Source: Lichenibacterium dinghuense
GTDB taxonomy: Bacteria; Pseudomonadota; Alphaproteobacteria; Rhizobiales; Beijerinckiaceae
NCBI RefSeq assembly: GCF_021730615.1
Contig: NZ_JAJLMN010000001.1
Span: forward strand, 1,550,501 to 1,614,500
DNA length: 64,000 nt
Reading direction: 5' to 3'
In this document: one piece after another, positions 16,822 through 25,438 of the stretch
Numbering within the stretch: position 1 is the first letter of the stretch
Layout of the letters: each line of letters begins with the position of its first letter
Notes under the pieces: generated by a model
Seen by the model: only the letters and a program-made list of their open reading frames with translations
What the model was told of the DNA's origin: nothing
Databases searched by the model: none
Made by a program: the position numbers and the translations under genes

Positions 16822-17028
16822 TCAGTGCTGGACGCGATTGGCCTCCGGGAGGGCGAGCCCGTGGAGGCGCGCGGAGGGCACGGGCGCGAAGGACATCACG
16901 GCGTCCCCGGCGTGTTCCAGGAGGAGGGCCACGTCCATGACGTCGAGCCGCAACGCTTCGGCCCGAACATAGGCGATCATCCGGTGCAGCACCTCGATGG
17001 CCGCGTCGTGATGCTCCTCGTCGATCAA
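16822..17028 (-). CDS. Small hypothetical protein, TTG start
   Basis: A 68-residue acidic helical product: MIDEEHHDAAIEVLHRMIAY, then VRAEALRLDVMDVALLLEHA. The composition and heptad-like spacing are those of a real protein. The start is a TTG with no strong ribosome site; the frame stays open upstream but has no better start, so the N-terminus is uncertain. It lies upstream of the tRNA on the same strand. I recognise no family. Confidence 0.5.
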   Translation of the reverse strand: MIDEEHHDAAIEVLHRMIAYVRAEALRLDVMDVALLLEHAGDAVMSFAPVPSARLHGLALPEANRVQH

Positions 17029-17318
17029 GGCCTGCCCCCAACACTTGAACCTGCTCGCCCCGCCCGCCGCATGTCGGCGCCCGGAGGTCGACCGATCAGG
17101 CGCCGACGGGCGCCCGCGCTCGACAGAAACCCGCGAGTTTAACCTCGGTCAATTTCGCGCAGCCGACGAAGCGTCGCAACAGTTTTTGCGCGACCAGGGC
17201 TCAAATCACGTCGCCCGTGACCGAAATGCGTCCTGTCTTCGGCAGGATACCCAGCAAATGTCCGACGAAATCGACAGGTATTCTACCTCGGACGCCTTCG
17301 AATCTGCGTTCCGCAATT

Positions 17319-17909
17319 TCAGGCTGAACGGACCGAGGCGAGGAGGCGCGCGCATTCGGCGAGGTCGGCCAGCACGGCGCTCATGCGCTCGACCACGCCG
17401 GCCTCCTCGGCCGCGCGGGCGCGCGCCGGCTCCGGGCCGCGCAGGGCGGGAAGGGCCGGCCGCGCCGCGGCGGGCACGCGCGCGGGGGTCTCACGGACGG
17501 CGGGCTCGGGAAGCGCCGGCTCCCGCGGCTCCGGCGCGGGCGGGGGCTCGTCCCCCTCGCGATCCGGCCGATGTCCGGGCGCCGCGACGGGCGGCTCGGA
17601 GCGCGGCGCGGCGGCCTGCGAGCGGGCGAGGGCGCCGGCGACGTTCCGCGCCCCGTGTTCGGCGAGCAGGCGCTGGACGCCCTTGATGGTGTAGCCCTCG
17701 TCGTAGAGTAGGGTCTTGACGGCCCGGAGCAGGGCCACGTCCTCCGGCCGGTAGAAGCGCCGCCCGCCCGCGCGCTTCAGAGGCTTCACCTGCGGGAACC
17801 GCGTTTCCCAGAAGCGGAGGACGTGCTGGGGGAGGCCGAGCTCATCGGCGACCTCGCTGATGGTCCGGTAGGCGTCCTGGCTCTTCTGGGGGGCCGGCCG
17901 GTCAGTCAT
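17319..17909 (-). CDS. MerR-family transcriptional regulator
   Basis: A 196-residue protein with an N-terminal MerR helix-turn-helix ([20 protein letters not shown], then [16 protein letters not shown]) at residues 14-75. A long Pro/Ala/Glu-rich linker follows, and the end is a short helix ([19 protein letters not shown]) that may mediate dimer formation. It has no metal-binding cysteines. This MerR gene directly behind ihfA is a conserved alphaproteobacterial arrangement; here the two overlap by 8 bases. Its target is not known to me. Confidence 0.9.
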   Translation of the reverse strand: MTDRPAPQKSQDAYRTISEVADELGLPQHVLRFWETRFPQVKPLKRAGGRRFYRPEDVALLRAVKTLLYDEGYTIKGVQRLLAEHGARNVAGALARSQAAAPRSEPPVAAPGHRPDREGDEPPPAPEPREPALPEPAVRETPARVPAAARPALPALRGPEPARARAAEEAGVVERMSAVLADLAECARLLASVRSA

Positions 17910-18234
17910 CCTGCGCCAGCGGCGTGCCGTTGATCCGGCTCTTCAGGACGTTCGACGGCTTGAACACCATCACGCGGCGCGGCGTGATCGGCACCTCGAT
18001 GCCGGTCTTGGGGTTGCGGCCGATGCGCTCGCCCTTGGAGCGCACCACGAACGAGCCGAAGGACGACAGCTTCACCGTCTCGCCGCGCGCGATGGCGGCC
18101 GAGATCTCCTGGAGCACCATCTCGACCAGTTCGGCGGATTCGCTGCGCGACAGCCCGAGCTGCTGGTAGACGGCCTCGGACAGGTCCGCCCGCGTGATGG
18201 TTCTGCCGTCCGTCGTGCCCGGGACTCTGGCCAT
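17902..18234 (-). CDS. ihfA: Integration host factor subunit alpha
   Basis: A 110-residue HU/IHF-family DNA-bending protein that pairs with Ihf[21 protein letters not shown] forms the first helices, [11 protein letters not shown] the strand region, and [13 protein letters not shown] holds the DNA-intercalating Pro in the beta arm, followed by [13 protein letters not shown]. Length is normal for IHF-alpha. The stop overlaps the start of the MerR gene. It follows fabH by 131 bases. Confidence 0.96.
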   Translation of the reverse strand: MARVPGTTDGRTITRADLSEAVYQQLGLSRSESAELVEMVLQEISAAIARGETVKLSSFGSFVVRSKGERIGRNPKTGIEVPITPRRVMVFKPSNVLKSRINGTPLAQDD

Positions 18235-18365
18235 GAGCGCTCTCGATGATCTGTCGACGGCCGCGAGGCGGTGGAGCCGGCTGGCGAAGCTTAACCCTTG
18301 TCGCGCAGGCGCGGAAGCCGCGACGGCCACGCGCCCGGCCGTGGCACCTCTCCCGTTCGGCGCGG

Positions 18366-19352
18366 TCACCAGCGCAGGAGCGCGGCCCCCCAGGTGAAGC
18401 CGCCGCCCACGGCCTCCAGCATCACGAGGTGGCCCGGGCGGATGCGGCCGTCGCGGGTCGCCTCGTGGAGCGCCAGGGGCACCGAAGCCGCGGACGTGTT
18501 GGCGTGGAGCTGCACCGTGGTGACCACCTTGGAGGGGTGGATGCCGAGCTTCGCCGCGGACGCGTCGATGATGCGGCGGTTGGCCTGGTGCGGCACGAAC
18601 CAGTCGAGGTCGTCGGGGCCGACGCCGGCCGCCTCGAAGGCGTCCACCACGACGTCCGTCACCTGCCCCACGGCGTGGCGGAACACGTCCTTGCCCTGCA
18701 TGCGCACGTGGCCGGTGGTGCCCGTCGTGGAGGGGCCGCCGTCGACGAAGAGCTTGTCGCGCCCCCGCCCGTCGGAGCGCAGGTGGGTGGTGACGATGCC
18801 GCCGTCGCGCAGCGCGTCCCCGCCCCGCTCCGCTTCGAGCACCACCGCGCCGGCGCCGTCGCCGAACAGCACGCAGGTGGTGCGGTCCGACCAGTCGAGC
18901 AGGCGCGAGAAGGTTTCGGCGCCGATCACCAGGGCGCAGCGGTGCGAGCCCGAGCGCAGGAACTTGTCGGCGGTCGCCAGCGCGAAGACGAAGCCCGAGC
19001 ACACGGCCGCGAGGTCGAAGGCGACGCCGCCGGTGATGCCCAGCGCGGCCTGCACCTGCGTGGCGGTGGCCGGAAACGTGTAGTCCGGCGTCGCGGTCGC
19101 GACGATGACGAGGTCGACGTCCCGCGCGTCGCGCCCCGCGCGCGCCAGCGCGGCGCGGGCCGCGTGCGTGGCGAGCTGCGAGGTCGTCTCGCCCTCGGCG
19201 GCGAAGAAGCGCCGCGTGATGCCGGTGCGCTGGACGATCCACTCGTCGGTCGTGTCGACCGTCGCCGCCAGCTCGGCGTTGGTGACGCAGCGCTCGGGCA
19301 GATAGGCGCCGACGCCCCTCACCACAGACCGCCAGCCGCTCGATTCCACCAC
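18366..19352 (-). CDS. fabH: Beta-ketoacyl-ACP synthase III
   Basis: A 328-residue enzyme that starts fatty acid synthesis by condensing acetyl-CoA with malonyl-ACP. The catalytic triad is visible: Cys in [13 protein letters not shown] near residue 115, His in [12 protein letters not shown] near residue 250, and Asn in [12 protein letters not shown] near residue 280. [11 protein letters not shown] near residue 40 lines the CoA site. The start is GTG. It follows plsX on the same strand, the usual plsX-fabH order. Confidence 0.97.
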   Translation of the reverse strand: MVESSGWRSVVRGVGAYLPERCVTNAELAATVDTTDEWIVQRTGITRRFFAAEGETTSQLATHAARAALARAGRDARDVDLVIVATATPDYTFPATATQVQAALGITGGVAFDLAAVCSGFVFALATADKFLRSGSHRCALVIGAETFSRLLDWSDRTTCVLFGDGAGAVVLEAERGGDALRDGGIVTTHLRSDGRGRDKLFVDGGPSTTGTTGHVRMQGKDVFRHAVGQVTDVVVDAFEAAGVGPDDLDWFVPHQANRRIIDASAAKLGIHPSKVVTTVQLHANTSAASVPLALHEATRDGRIRPGHLVMLEAVGGGFTWGAALLRW

Positions 19353-19493
19353 GGGGCCTCTTCGATTCCTGACAGGGCCGGAGCCGCTCGACGCGCCGTC
19401 CGGCGCCGGGCCGGCGACCCGCGGCCGCCGGAGCCGCGGGGCCCTCCTATGCGCCCAATCGGCGCCAGCGGCAATCGTCCAACGTTTGCGGGT

Positions 19494-20588
19494 TCACGGC
19501 GCCGGGACGGGGGCCGCGCCGGCCGCGGGGCTCGGCGCCCCGTCCGCCCCGGCGCCCGCCGACTGCGCGTCCTGCGACAGCGCGAGCTGGCCGCGGATAC
19601 GGGCCAGGAGGTCGTGGCTCACCATCTCGTGGCCGACCCCGATGGCGCGGGCGTAGCCCACGGCGTCCGTGCCGCCGTGGCTCTTGATCACGACGCCGTT
19701 GAGGCCGAGGAACACGCCGCCGTTGACGCTCCGCGGGTCCATCTTCTCGCGCAGCGCCGCGAAGGCGCCGCGGGCGAACCAGTAGCCGATCTTGGACATC
19801 AGGCTCGAGCCCATCACCTCGCGCAGGTAGCGGCCGATCTGCACCGCCGTGCCTTCGGCGGTCTTGAGGGCGATGTTGCCCGTGAAGCCCTCCGTCACCA
19901 CGACGTCGACCGTGCCGCGCCCGAGGTCGTCGCCCTCGACGAAGCCACGGTAGTCGAGCGAGGGCAGCGACAGCTCGCGCAGCATGCGCCCGGCCGCCTT
20001 GATCTCGTCCAGCCCCTTGATTTCCTCGACGCCGACGTTGAGCAGGCCCACGCTCGGCCGCTCGATGCCGCGCACGATGCGGGCCATGGCGGCCCCCATG
20101 ATGCCGAGGTCGACGAGGTGCTGCGCGTCCGCGCCGATGCTGGCGCCGACGTCGAGCACGATGGAGACGCCCCGCGCGGTGGGCCACATGGCCGCGATGG
20201 CGGGCCGGTCCACGTGCGCCACCGTGCGCAGGCAGATCTTGGACATGGCCATGAGGGCGCCGGTGTTGCCGGCCGACACGACGCAGTCGGCGCGGCCCGC
20301 CCTCACGGCGTCGATGGCCATCCACATCGACGAGGTGCGGCGGCCGGAGCGGAGCGCCTGGCTCGGCTTGTCGTCCATCCGCACCGCGACCGCCGTGTGG
20401 ACCACCTCGGAGGCTTCGGCCAGCGCGGGCTCGCGGGCCAGCAGCGGGCGGATCTGCGCCTCGTCCCCGACGAGCAGGAAGCGCGTGCCCGGCCGCTCGC
20501 GCAGCGCCAGCGCGGCGCCAGGCACCACGACGGAGGGTCCGTGATCGCCGCCCATGGCATCGATTGCGATCCGAACCGCCCCGTTCAT
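19494..20588 (-). CDS. plsX: Phosphate acyltransferase PlsX
   Basis: A 364-residue peripheral membrane enzyme that makes acyl-phosphate from acyl-ACP for phospholipid synthesis. It begins [20 protein letters not shown], the family signature; [28 protein letters not shown] and [13 protein letters not shown] follow in order. The last 30 residues are Ala/Pro-rich and not conserved. It sits between yceD and fabH in a leftward unit. Confidence 0.97.
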   Translation of the reverse strand: MNGAVRIAIDAMGGDHGPSVVVPGAALALRERPGTRFLLVGDEAQIRPLLAREPALAEASEVVHTAVAVRMDDKPSQALRSGRRTSSMWMAIDAVRAGRADCVVSAGNTGALMAMSKICLRTVAHVDRPAIAAMWPTARGVSIVLDVGASIGADAQHLVDLGIMGAAMARIVRGIERPSVGLLNVGVEEIKGLDEIKAAGRMLRELSLPSLDYRGFVEGDDLGRGTVDVVVTEGFTGNIALKTAEGTAVQIGRYLREVMGSSLMSKIGYWFARGAFAALREKMDPRSVNGGVFLGLNGVVIKSHGGTDAVGYARAIGVGHEMVSHDLLARIRGQLALSQDAQSAGAGADGAPSPAAGAAPVPAP

Positions 20589-20676
20589 CCGTCACCCTCG
20601 CCTGAGATCCCGGTCCAATGCCGCCACGCCGGCCCGCGCGTCAACTCGGGCGGCCCCGAACCGGGTTTCCCACGGG

Positions 20677-21234
20677 TCAGCCCTCGCCGGGCCCCTTCAA
20701 GGCTTTGAGGGCCGCGAAGGGGGATTCGTCGGGCTCGGCGGCGTCCGCGGGCTCGTCGAAGACGATCCCAGGCTTGCGCGGATAGGGGTCGAGGCCCAGC
20801 ACCAGGATCTCGGCCGCCAGCGCGCCGAGGTCGATGCGGCCGTTGACGATGGGGTCGGGGAGATCCTCAAGCTCCTCGTCGTCGCCGTTCGGCCGCGCCG
20901 CGCGCGCCGCCGCGAGTTCCTCGACCTCCGCTTCCGGCGCGAAGCGCACGTCGACCGGCTCGGCGAGGTCGGAGGCGAACTCGTCGAGCGACACCACGCA
21001 GACCTGGCGCACGCGCGCCGTCACGGTGCCGGTGACGTGGAGCCCGTCGGCCCCCTCGCGGCGCACCCGGAACGCCGCCGACAGGGCGTCGATGCCGGGC
21101 AGGTCGCAGTCCCGCGCCAGGGCGTCGCGCTCCGCGGGCGTCGCTTCCACGGCGAAGCTCGTCGCGGCGTCGCGCGCCGCCGCCGCGTCGAAGCGGCGGG
21201 ACAGGGGGTTGGAAGGGTCGATCGGGCGCGTCAT
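20677..21234 (-). CDS. yceD: YceD/DUF177 family protein
   Basis: A 185-residue protein of the DUF177 family, whose members sit next to plsX or rpmF in many bacteria and have been linked to 23S rRNA accumulation. Family features are the central VTARVRQVCVVSLDEFASDL with its Cys and the acidic C-terminal half ending in PIVNGRIDLGALAAEILVLG and LDPYPRKPG. The usual second Cys motif is reduced. Its ATG overlaps the stop of the upstream cytochrome bc1 chaperone gene (ATGA). Confidence 0.9.
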   Translation of the reverse strand: MTRPIDPSNPLSRRFDAAAARDAATSFAVEATPAERDALARDCDLPGIDALSAAFRVRREGADGLHVTGTVTARVRQVCVVSLDEFASDLAEPVDVRFAPEAEVEELAAARAARPNGDDEELEDLPDPIVNGRIDLGALAAEILVLGLDPYPRKPGIVFDEPADAAEPDESPFAALKALKGPGEG

Positions 21235-21806
21235 GGGGGACTCGGGACTGGGACCGCGGACGGGTCCGGGAAGGGCAGCGGGCCGGCGAGGCACCCGTCG
21301 AGCGGGGTGGCGGCCAGCGCCTCGGCCGCCGCGGCGGCGTAGCGGGCCATGCGGGCCGCCGCCTCCGTCCCGCCGCGGCCGGCGTAGACGTTGCGCCCGA
21401 CCGCCGCCGCCAGCGCCTCGGCGCCGGCGCGGAGGCCGGCATCGTAGGCGGCGGAGCGGCCGAGAAAGGCCTCGCACAGCTTCTTCATGCGCTTCGGCAC
21501 GGTGATGTCGCCGACGCCGGCCTCGCGCAGGTCCGCCTCGAGATGGGCGAAGACCGTGTCGACGAGGTCCTGCGCCACCGCGGGGCCGGGCGCCTCGGCG
21601 GCGTTGAAGCGCCGCAGCACGAGGCCGGCGTGCAGCGCCAGGAGCTCGAAGCGGCCTTCGAACGTGTCCGGCACGCCGTAGTCGAGGTAGAAGGCGGGAC
21701 GGCGCACGGCGCCCACGATCTCGCCGTGCAGGCGGTCGAGCGTGACCCTGTTGCGGGACGGGCGTCGACGCCCGAAGGGGAGCAGCATCCCGAAAGGGAT
21801 CACCAT
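21231..21806 (-). CDS. Ubiquinol-cytochrome c chaperone family protein (Cbp3-like)
   Basis: A 191-residue protein of the ubiquinol-cytochrome c chaperone family, which assists cytochrome b assembly into complex III (mitochondrial CBP3/UQCC1). VRRPAFYLDYGVPDTFEGRF, then LLALHAGLVLRRF and VAQDLVDTVFAHLEADLRE, and VGDITVPKRMKKLCEAFLGR are characteristic. A second ATG six codons in (21788) could be the start. It heads the leftward yceD-plsX-fabH-ihfA unit and is divergent from bamE. Confidence 0.9.
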   Translation of the reverse strand: MVIPFGMLLPFGRRRPSRNRVTLDRLHGEIVGAVRRPAFYLDYGVPDTFEGRFELLALHAGLVLRRFNAAEAPGPAVAQDLVDTVFAHLEADLREAGVGDITVPKRMKKLCEAFLGRSAAYDAGLRAGAEALAAAVGRNVYAGRGGTEAAARMARYAAAAAEALAATPLDGCLAGPLPFPDPSAVPVPSPP

Positions 21807-22020
21807 GGCGCCGGGTCCGACGGCCGTCGCGTCCTGCGGCGAGGCGGGGAAGGAGCGAAAACTTGCTTTTCGCAGGTGCCGCAGTTACGCACTGCCCTCG
21901 CCCAATGCAAGGGTCCGCCCCGGCGCGACGGCTTCGCGAAAGCTCCGCCGGCTCTGGTATCGCATCGTCGTGTCCCCGCCGGGCGCCTTCGCGGGGCGGG
22001 ACAATGCTCAGGAGGTTTCG

Positions 22021-22485
22021 ATGCGACGCATGGACAGGGCCGCGGCGCACGCCCGACGGGCGGCCGGTCTCGCCGGCGTCGGCCTGCTGGTTCTCGCCCT
22101 CGGGGGCTGCCTCGGCTACGACGGCGAGGTGACGCGCGGCTACGTGGCGGACCAGCGCTCGCTCGACCAGGTCAAGGCCGGCTCCTCGGCCGAGCAGGTG
22201 CTGGTGCTGCTCGGCACCCCCTCCACGACCTCCACGGTGGGCGGCACGGCCTGGTACTACATCAGCCAGACGGTCGACCGCACCTTCGCCTTCTCGGCCC
22301 CCGCCGTGGTCGACCAGCGCGTGCTGGCCGTCTACTTCAACAGGGACAAGAAGGTCGAGCGCATCGCCAACTACGGCCTGCAGGACGGCAAGGTGTTCGA
22401 CTTCATCAGCCGCACCACGCCGACCGGCGGCGCCGAGCAGGGCTTCGTCCGCAACCTGTTCCGCTCGCTGCTGAAGTTCACCTGA
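22021..22485 (+). CDS. bamE: Outer membrane assembly lipoprotein BamE
   Basis: A 154-residue SmpA/OmlA-domain lipoprotein, part of the BAM complex that inserts outer-membrane beta-barrels. It has a signal peptide ending in a lipobox (LVLALGGC, Cys at about residue 31), followed by the BamE fold: GYVADQRSLDQVKAGSSAEQ, VLVLLGTPSTTS, AWYYISQ. A strong AGGAGG site lies 6 bases upstream of the ATG. The C-terminal extension (RTTPTGGAEQGFVRNLF) is typical of alphaproteobacterial members. Confidence 0.93.
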   Translation: MRRMDRAAAHARRAAGLAGVGLLVLALGGCLGYDGEVTRGYVADQRSLDQVKAGSSAEQVLVLLGTPSTTSTVGGTAWYYISQTVDRTFAFSAPAVVDQRVLAVYFNRDKKVERIANYGLQDGKVFDFISRTTPTGGAEQGFVRNLFRSLLKFT

Positions 22486-22506
22486 CGGGCCGGCCCCCGC
22501 CGGGCC

Positions 22507-23469
22507 TCACAGGTCCGCGGCGGGGTCGGCCGGGGCCGAGGGTGCGAGGTCGCCGAGCGACGGCTCGCCCGCCGCGGGGTCTCCGGGGCGCGCGGGATCG
22601 AAGGCGGGGAACAGGAGCAGGCCGGCCAGGAAGCCGCCGATGTGGGCCTGCCACGCGATGGCGCCGCCCCCCATGCCGAGCGACGACGAATACAGCCCGA
22701 ACAGGAGGTTGGTGGCGAACCACGCCGCCAGGAAGGTGAGTGCCCGGCTGTCGCGCAGCACCTCGCGCAGGGGCTGTGCCGGCTGGAACGAGGCCCGCCG
22801 GCGCCGGTCGCCCACCGCCTCCACGATGGCCGCCAACGGCACGTGCGGCTGGAACATGAAGCGCAGCGTCGCCCCCATGCAGGCCGACACCGCCGCGGAG
22901 GCGCCGATCACCGGCGCGAGGTCGAGCGGTTGCGCGGCCCACTGCATCGCCGCGCCCGCGACGGCCCCGACGGTCAGGAAGGCGAAGAAGCGCCACGCCC
23001 CGAAGCGGCGCGACACCGGCGTGCCGAAGGCGAGCAGCCAGATCCCGTTGAGGCCGACGTGGCCCCAATCGGCGTGGAGCAGCGCGTAGCTGACGGCCGT
23101 CCAGGGCTCGGGGGAGCCGTCCCCGAGGAAGAAGCGTTCGGCCTGGGCTTGGCGGTATCCGTCCGCGCCGTGCTGCGCGAGAGTCACCACGGCGCCGACC
23201 ACCCGATCGGGCGCGACCGCGAAGGTGAAGCGCCCCGGCACGAAGGCCAGATGCGTGAAGAGCGCGTCGTCCCAGCCCTCCGGCAGGACCTGCCGGACGG
23301 CGTGGATCCCCAGCAGGACCGCCAGCGTCGCCGCGATCGGCCACGGGATGTTGAAGAGCGGCTGGCGCGGCGCGGCCGCGCGCCCGGGCTCTGCGGTACG
23401 ATCGAGCAAGGCTGGAGACCCCGATGGCCGGGGCGGAGCCCGGGACGGACGCGGCCGGGCGGACCGCAT
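22507..23469 (-). CDS. Rhomboid-family intramembrane serine protease
   Basis: A polytopic protein of about 320 residues with the rhomboid order of motifs: HADWGHVGLNGIWLLAFG (the conserved His/Asn loop), the serine region VIGASAAVSACMGA, and the C-terminal QAHIGGFLAGLLLFP with the catalytic His. The residue after the presumed catalytic Ser is Ala rather than the usual Gly, though a Ser-His dyad is still possible. The N-terminus is uncertain: besides the ATG at 23469, a TTG at 23409 would give the length usual in relatives. It is convergent with bamE. Confidence 0.82.
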   Translation of the reverse strand: MRSARPRPSRAPPRPSGSPALLDRTAEPGRAAAPRQPLFNIPWPIAATLAVLLGIHAVRQVLPEGWDDALFTHLAFVPGRFTFAVAPDRVVGAVVTLAQHGADGYRQAQAERFFLGDGSPEPWTAVSYALLHADWGHVGLNGIWLLAFGTPVSRRFGAWRFFAFLTVGAVAGAAMQWAAQPLDLAPVIGASAAVSACMGATLRFMFQPHVPLAAIVEAVGDRRRRASFQPAQPLREVLRDSRALTFLAAWFATNLLFGLYSSSLGMGGGAIAWQAHIGGFLAGLLLFPAFDPARPGDPAAGEPSLGDLAPSAPADPAADL

Positions 23470-23621
23470 GCATGCGGCACCGTCCCACACGGGGCAGGCC
23501 CGGGCAAGCGGCACGGACCCTGCCCCGCGGAGGGCGAGCCGTGCTCCCCGCGGCCGATCCGTGCCGATCCGCGGCGGGCGGCGGCGGCCGGCGTGCCGGA
23601 GCGGGACGCCCAGGGACCGGA

Positions 23622-24194
23622 ATGAGACACGAGACCAGCCTCAAGCTCCACGCCCATTGGGATGCGCTGCGCGCGGGGCGCGCCGCGCCCGGACGCGACG
23701 AGGTCGACCCGGCGGCGATCCGCGGCGTGCTCGCGTCCGTGTTCATCCTCGACGTCGGGGCGCGTCGATCCGACGCCGTGTTCCGCCTGAGCGGGACGCG
23801 GATCGACGCCCTGTTCGGGCGCCCGCTGCGCGGCACCGCCTTTCGCCGCATCTGGTCGGCCCGCTCCGCCGCGCTGGCCGCCGCGACGCTCGATGCGGCG
23901 CTGGACGGGGGACGCCCAGCCGTCGCTGCGGCGCGGGGCGGCGCGCCCGGGCGCGGCGCGCTGGACTTCGAACTGCTGCTGCTGCCGCTCGACGGCGGAC
24001 GGCATGCCCTGGGCTCGCTCGCCACCTCGTCGACGCCGGGCTGGATGGGGCTGGCCGCCGCGGCGCCGCTCGACATCCTGCCGGCGCACGACCCGCGGAC
24101 GCCCGACCGCGGGGGCTTCGGGCGGCGGCGCGCGGCGCTCACGCTCCACCCGGGCGGGCGCGGCATCGCGACGCCGGCAGCGCCCCGGTCTTGA
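23622..24194 (+). CDS. PAS domain protein (PAS_5 type)
   Basis: A 190-residue cytoplasmic protein. MRHETSLKLHAHWDALRAGR, then VDPAAIRGVLASVFILDVG, VFRLSGTRIDALFGRPLRG and the later FELLLLPLDGG resemble the PAS_5 family, single PAS domains common in alphaproteobacteria. No output domain is present. It is followed on the same strand by a gene with two PilZ domains, an arrangement I associate with alphaproteobacterial cyclic-di-GMP control. The last 40 residues are Arg/Gly-rich and probably disordered. Confidence 0.8.
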   Translation: MRHETSLKLHAHWDALRAGRAAPGRDEVDPAAIRGVLASVFILDVGARRSDAVFRLSGTRIDALFGRPLRGTAFRRIWSARSAALAAATLDAALDGGRPAVAAARGGAPGRGALDFELLLLPLDGGRHALGSLATSSTPGWMGLAAAAPLDILPAHDPRTPDRGGFGRRRAALTLHPGGRGIATPAAPRS

Positions 24195-24297
24195 ATGCGG
24201 TGAGAACCGGGCCGCACGAATTCAGGCCGCTTTAAGAGGTGCGGCGCGATGGTGCTCGCCAGCAGAACCGTCCCGAACCCCTCAAGGCGGACCTCCG

Positions 24298-24909
24298 GTG
24301 GTGTCATCCCCGCTCCTCAGATCCGAGCCGCAGGCCCACGAGCGGCGGCGCCACCAGCGCGTGCGCGTGGCCGTGCTGGGCCGCTACATGCTGACGAACC
24401 GGCAGGAGTTCCCCTGCCAGACGATCGACATGTCCCCCGGCGGCGTCGCCCTGATCGCCCCGGTGCGCGGGGCGCCCAAGGAGCGCGTGATCTGCTACAT
24501 CGACCAGATCGGCCGCATCGAGGGCACCGTGGCCCGGCTGTTCGAGAACGGCTTCGCGCTGGCGCTGAACGTGCCGCTGCTCAAGCGCGAGAAGCTTGCG
24601 GACCAGCTCACCTGGCTCGGCAACCGCCACGCCCTCGGCATGCCGGAGGACCGCCGCCATGAGCGCGTCCCCTCGCGCCACCCGCGCTCCACGCTCAGGA
24701 TGCCGGACGGCCGGGACTACCCCGTGCGGCTGATCGACGTGTCGGTGTCGGGGGCCGCCTTCACGGCGGAGGTGCATCCGCCGGTGGGCACGCCCGTGAC
24801 GCTGGGGAACACGCCCGCCCACGTGGTTCGGGGCTTCAGCGGCGGGGTGGCGGTGGAGTTCGCCCGGCCCTACTCGGCGGACAGCGACCCGAGCCTTCTG
24901 GTGTTGTGA
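24298..24909 (+). CDS. Tandem PilZ domain protein (cyclic-di-GMP receptor)
   Basis: About 203 residues with two PilZ domains. The first has the ligand motif HERRRHQRVRV near residue 14 and TIDMSPGGVALIAP near residue 42. The second has EDRRHERVPSRHP near residue 118 and LIDVSVSGAAFTA near residue 143. Both halves keep the arginine cluster and the D-x-S-x-x-G/S-G loop that bind cyclic-di-GMP, though the second is weaker. The start is one of two adjacent GTG codons with AAGG about 10 bases upstream. The PAS gene just upstream may sense the input. Confidence 0.87.
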   Translation: MVSSPLLRSEPQAHERRRHQRVRVAVLGRYMLTNRQEFPCQTIDMSPGGVALIAPVRGAPKERVICYIDQIGRIEGTVARLFENGFALALNVPLLKREKLADQLTWLGNRHALGMPEDRRHERVPSRHPRSTLRMPDGRDYPVRLIDVSVSGAAFTAEVHPPVGTPVTLGNTPAHVVRGFSGGVAVEFARPYSADSDPSLLVL

Positions 24910-24911
24910 GG

Positions 24912-24930
24912 CCGGGGCGCGGAGCCCCGG
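24912..24930. terminator. Hairpin between convergent genes
   Basis: CCGGGGC/GCCCCGG with a 5-base loop, directly after the PilZ gene and facing the DUF3126 gene. Placed to stop transcription both ways, but without a T-run. Confidence 0.4.
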
Positions 24931-24933
24931 ACC

Positions 24934-25329
24934 TCAGATCTCCTCGAGGTCGTAGTCGAGGATGGCCATCTGCAGCGTGAAGGACTTGCCCTTCGGGTCG
25001 TCGGCCGACACGACGCCGAGGAAGTCGCTGCCCACGTTCAGCTCGACGGAGTCGGTCTTCTTGGCGCGGGGCACGACCTTGAACTTGTCGTTGTCGAACA
25101 GCAGCCGCAGGTAGGACTCGATCGTCGCGCGCTCGACGGGGATCTTCATCTCGAACGAGAAGGAGCGGTCCCCGTCCTCGTCGTCCACCGCGATGGTGGC
25201 GATGCGGCGCTCGCCGAGCGACACGTCGGCCCGGTCGGCGTCGCCCTGGTGCGGCTGCACCCTCACGGCCTTGTTGCCGAAAGTGCGCTGCAGGTAGTCC
25301 TGCAGCTTGTGAAGTTCGGTCTTGTTCAA
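24934..25329 (-). CDS. DUF3126 protein with duplicated domain
   Basis: A 131-residue protein made of two copies of the short DUF3126 fold. Copy one (residues 1-63) has LHKLQDYLQRTFGN, VRVQPH and DDEDGDRSFSFEMKI; copy two (residues 66-131) has IESYLRLLFDND, FKVVPRAKKTDSVEL, VGSDFLGVVSADDPKGKSF and LQMAILDYDLEE. Family members I know are about 70 residues with a single copy. I chose a TTG start (25329) since GGAG lies 8 bases upstream and it gives the family's usual MNKTEL-type beginning; a GTG at 25368 is also open. Function is unknown. It lies 109 bases upstream of the end of cysE and is on the same strand. Confidence 0.85.
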   Translation of the reverse strand: MNKTELHKLQDYLQRTFGNKAVRVQPHQGDADRADVSLGERRIATIAVDDEDGDRSFSFEMKIPVERATIESYLRLLFDNDKFKVVPRAKKTDSVELNVGSDFLGVVSADDPKGKSFTLQMAILDYDLEEI

Positions 25330-25438
25330 GCTGTGCTCCGAAAGGTGTCCGGTCGCGCGTCGACCCACGCGGGGACGGCCTCGTCACGGCCCTCGGGCCG
25401 GGCCGGAACCCTAGCCGAGGCGGGGTCCCGACGGAAGC

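Noticed and set aside
17045-17686. Rightward frame across the AT-richer gap before the MerR gene
   Set aside because: Most of it is antisense to the MerR gene; the short part in the gap has no ribosome site or recognisable product.
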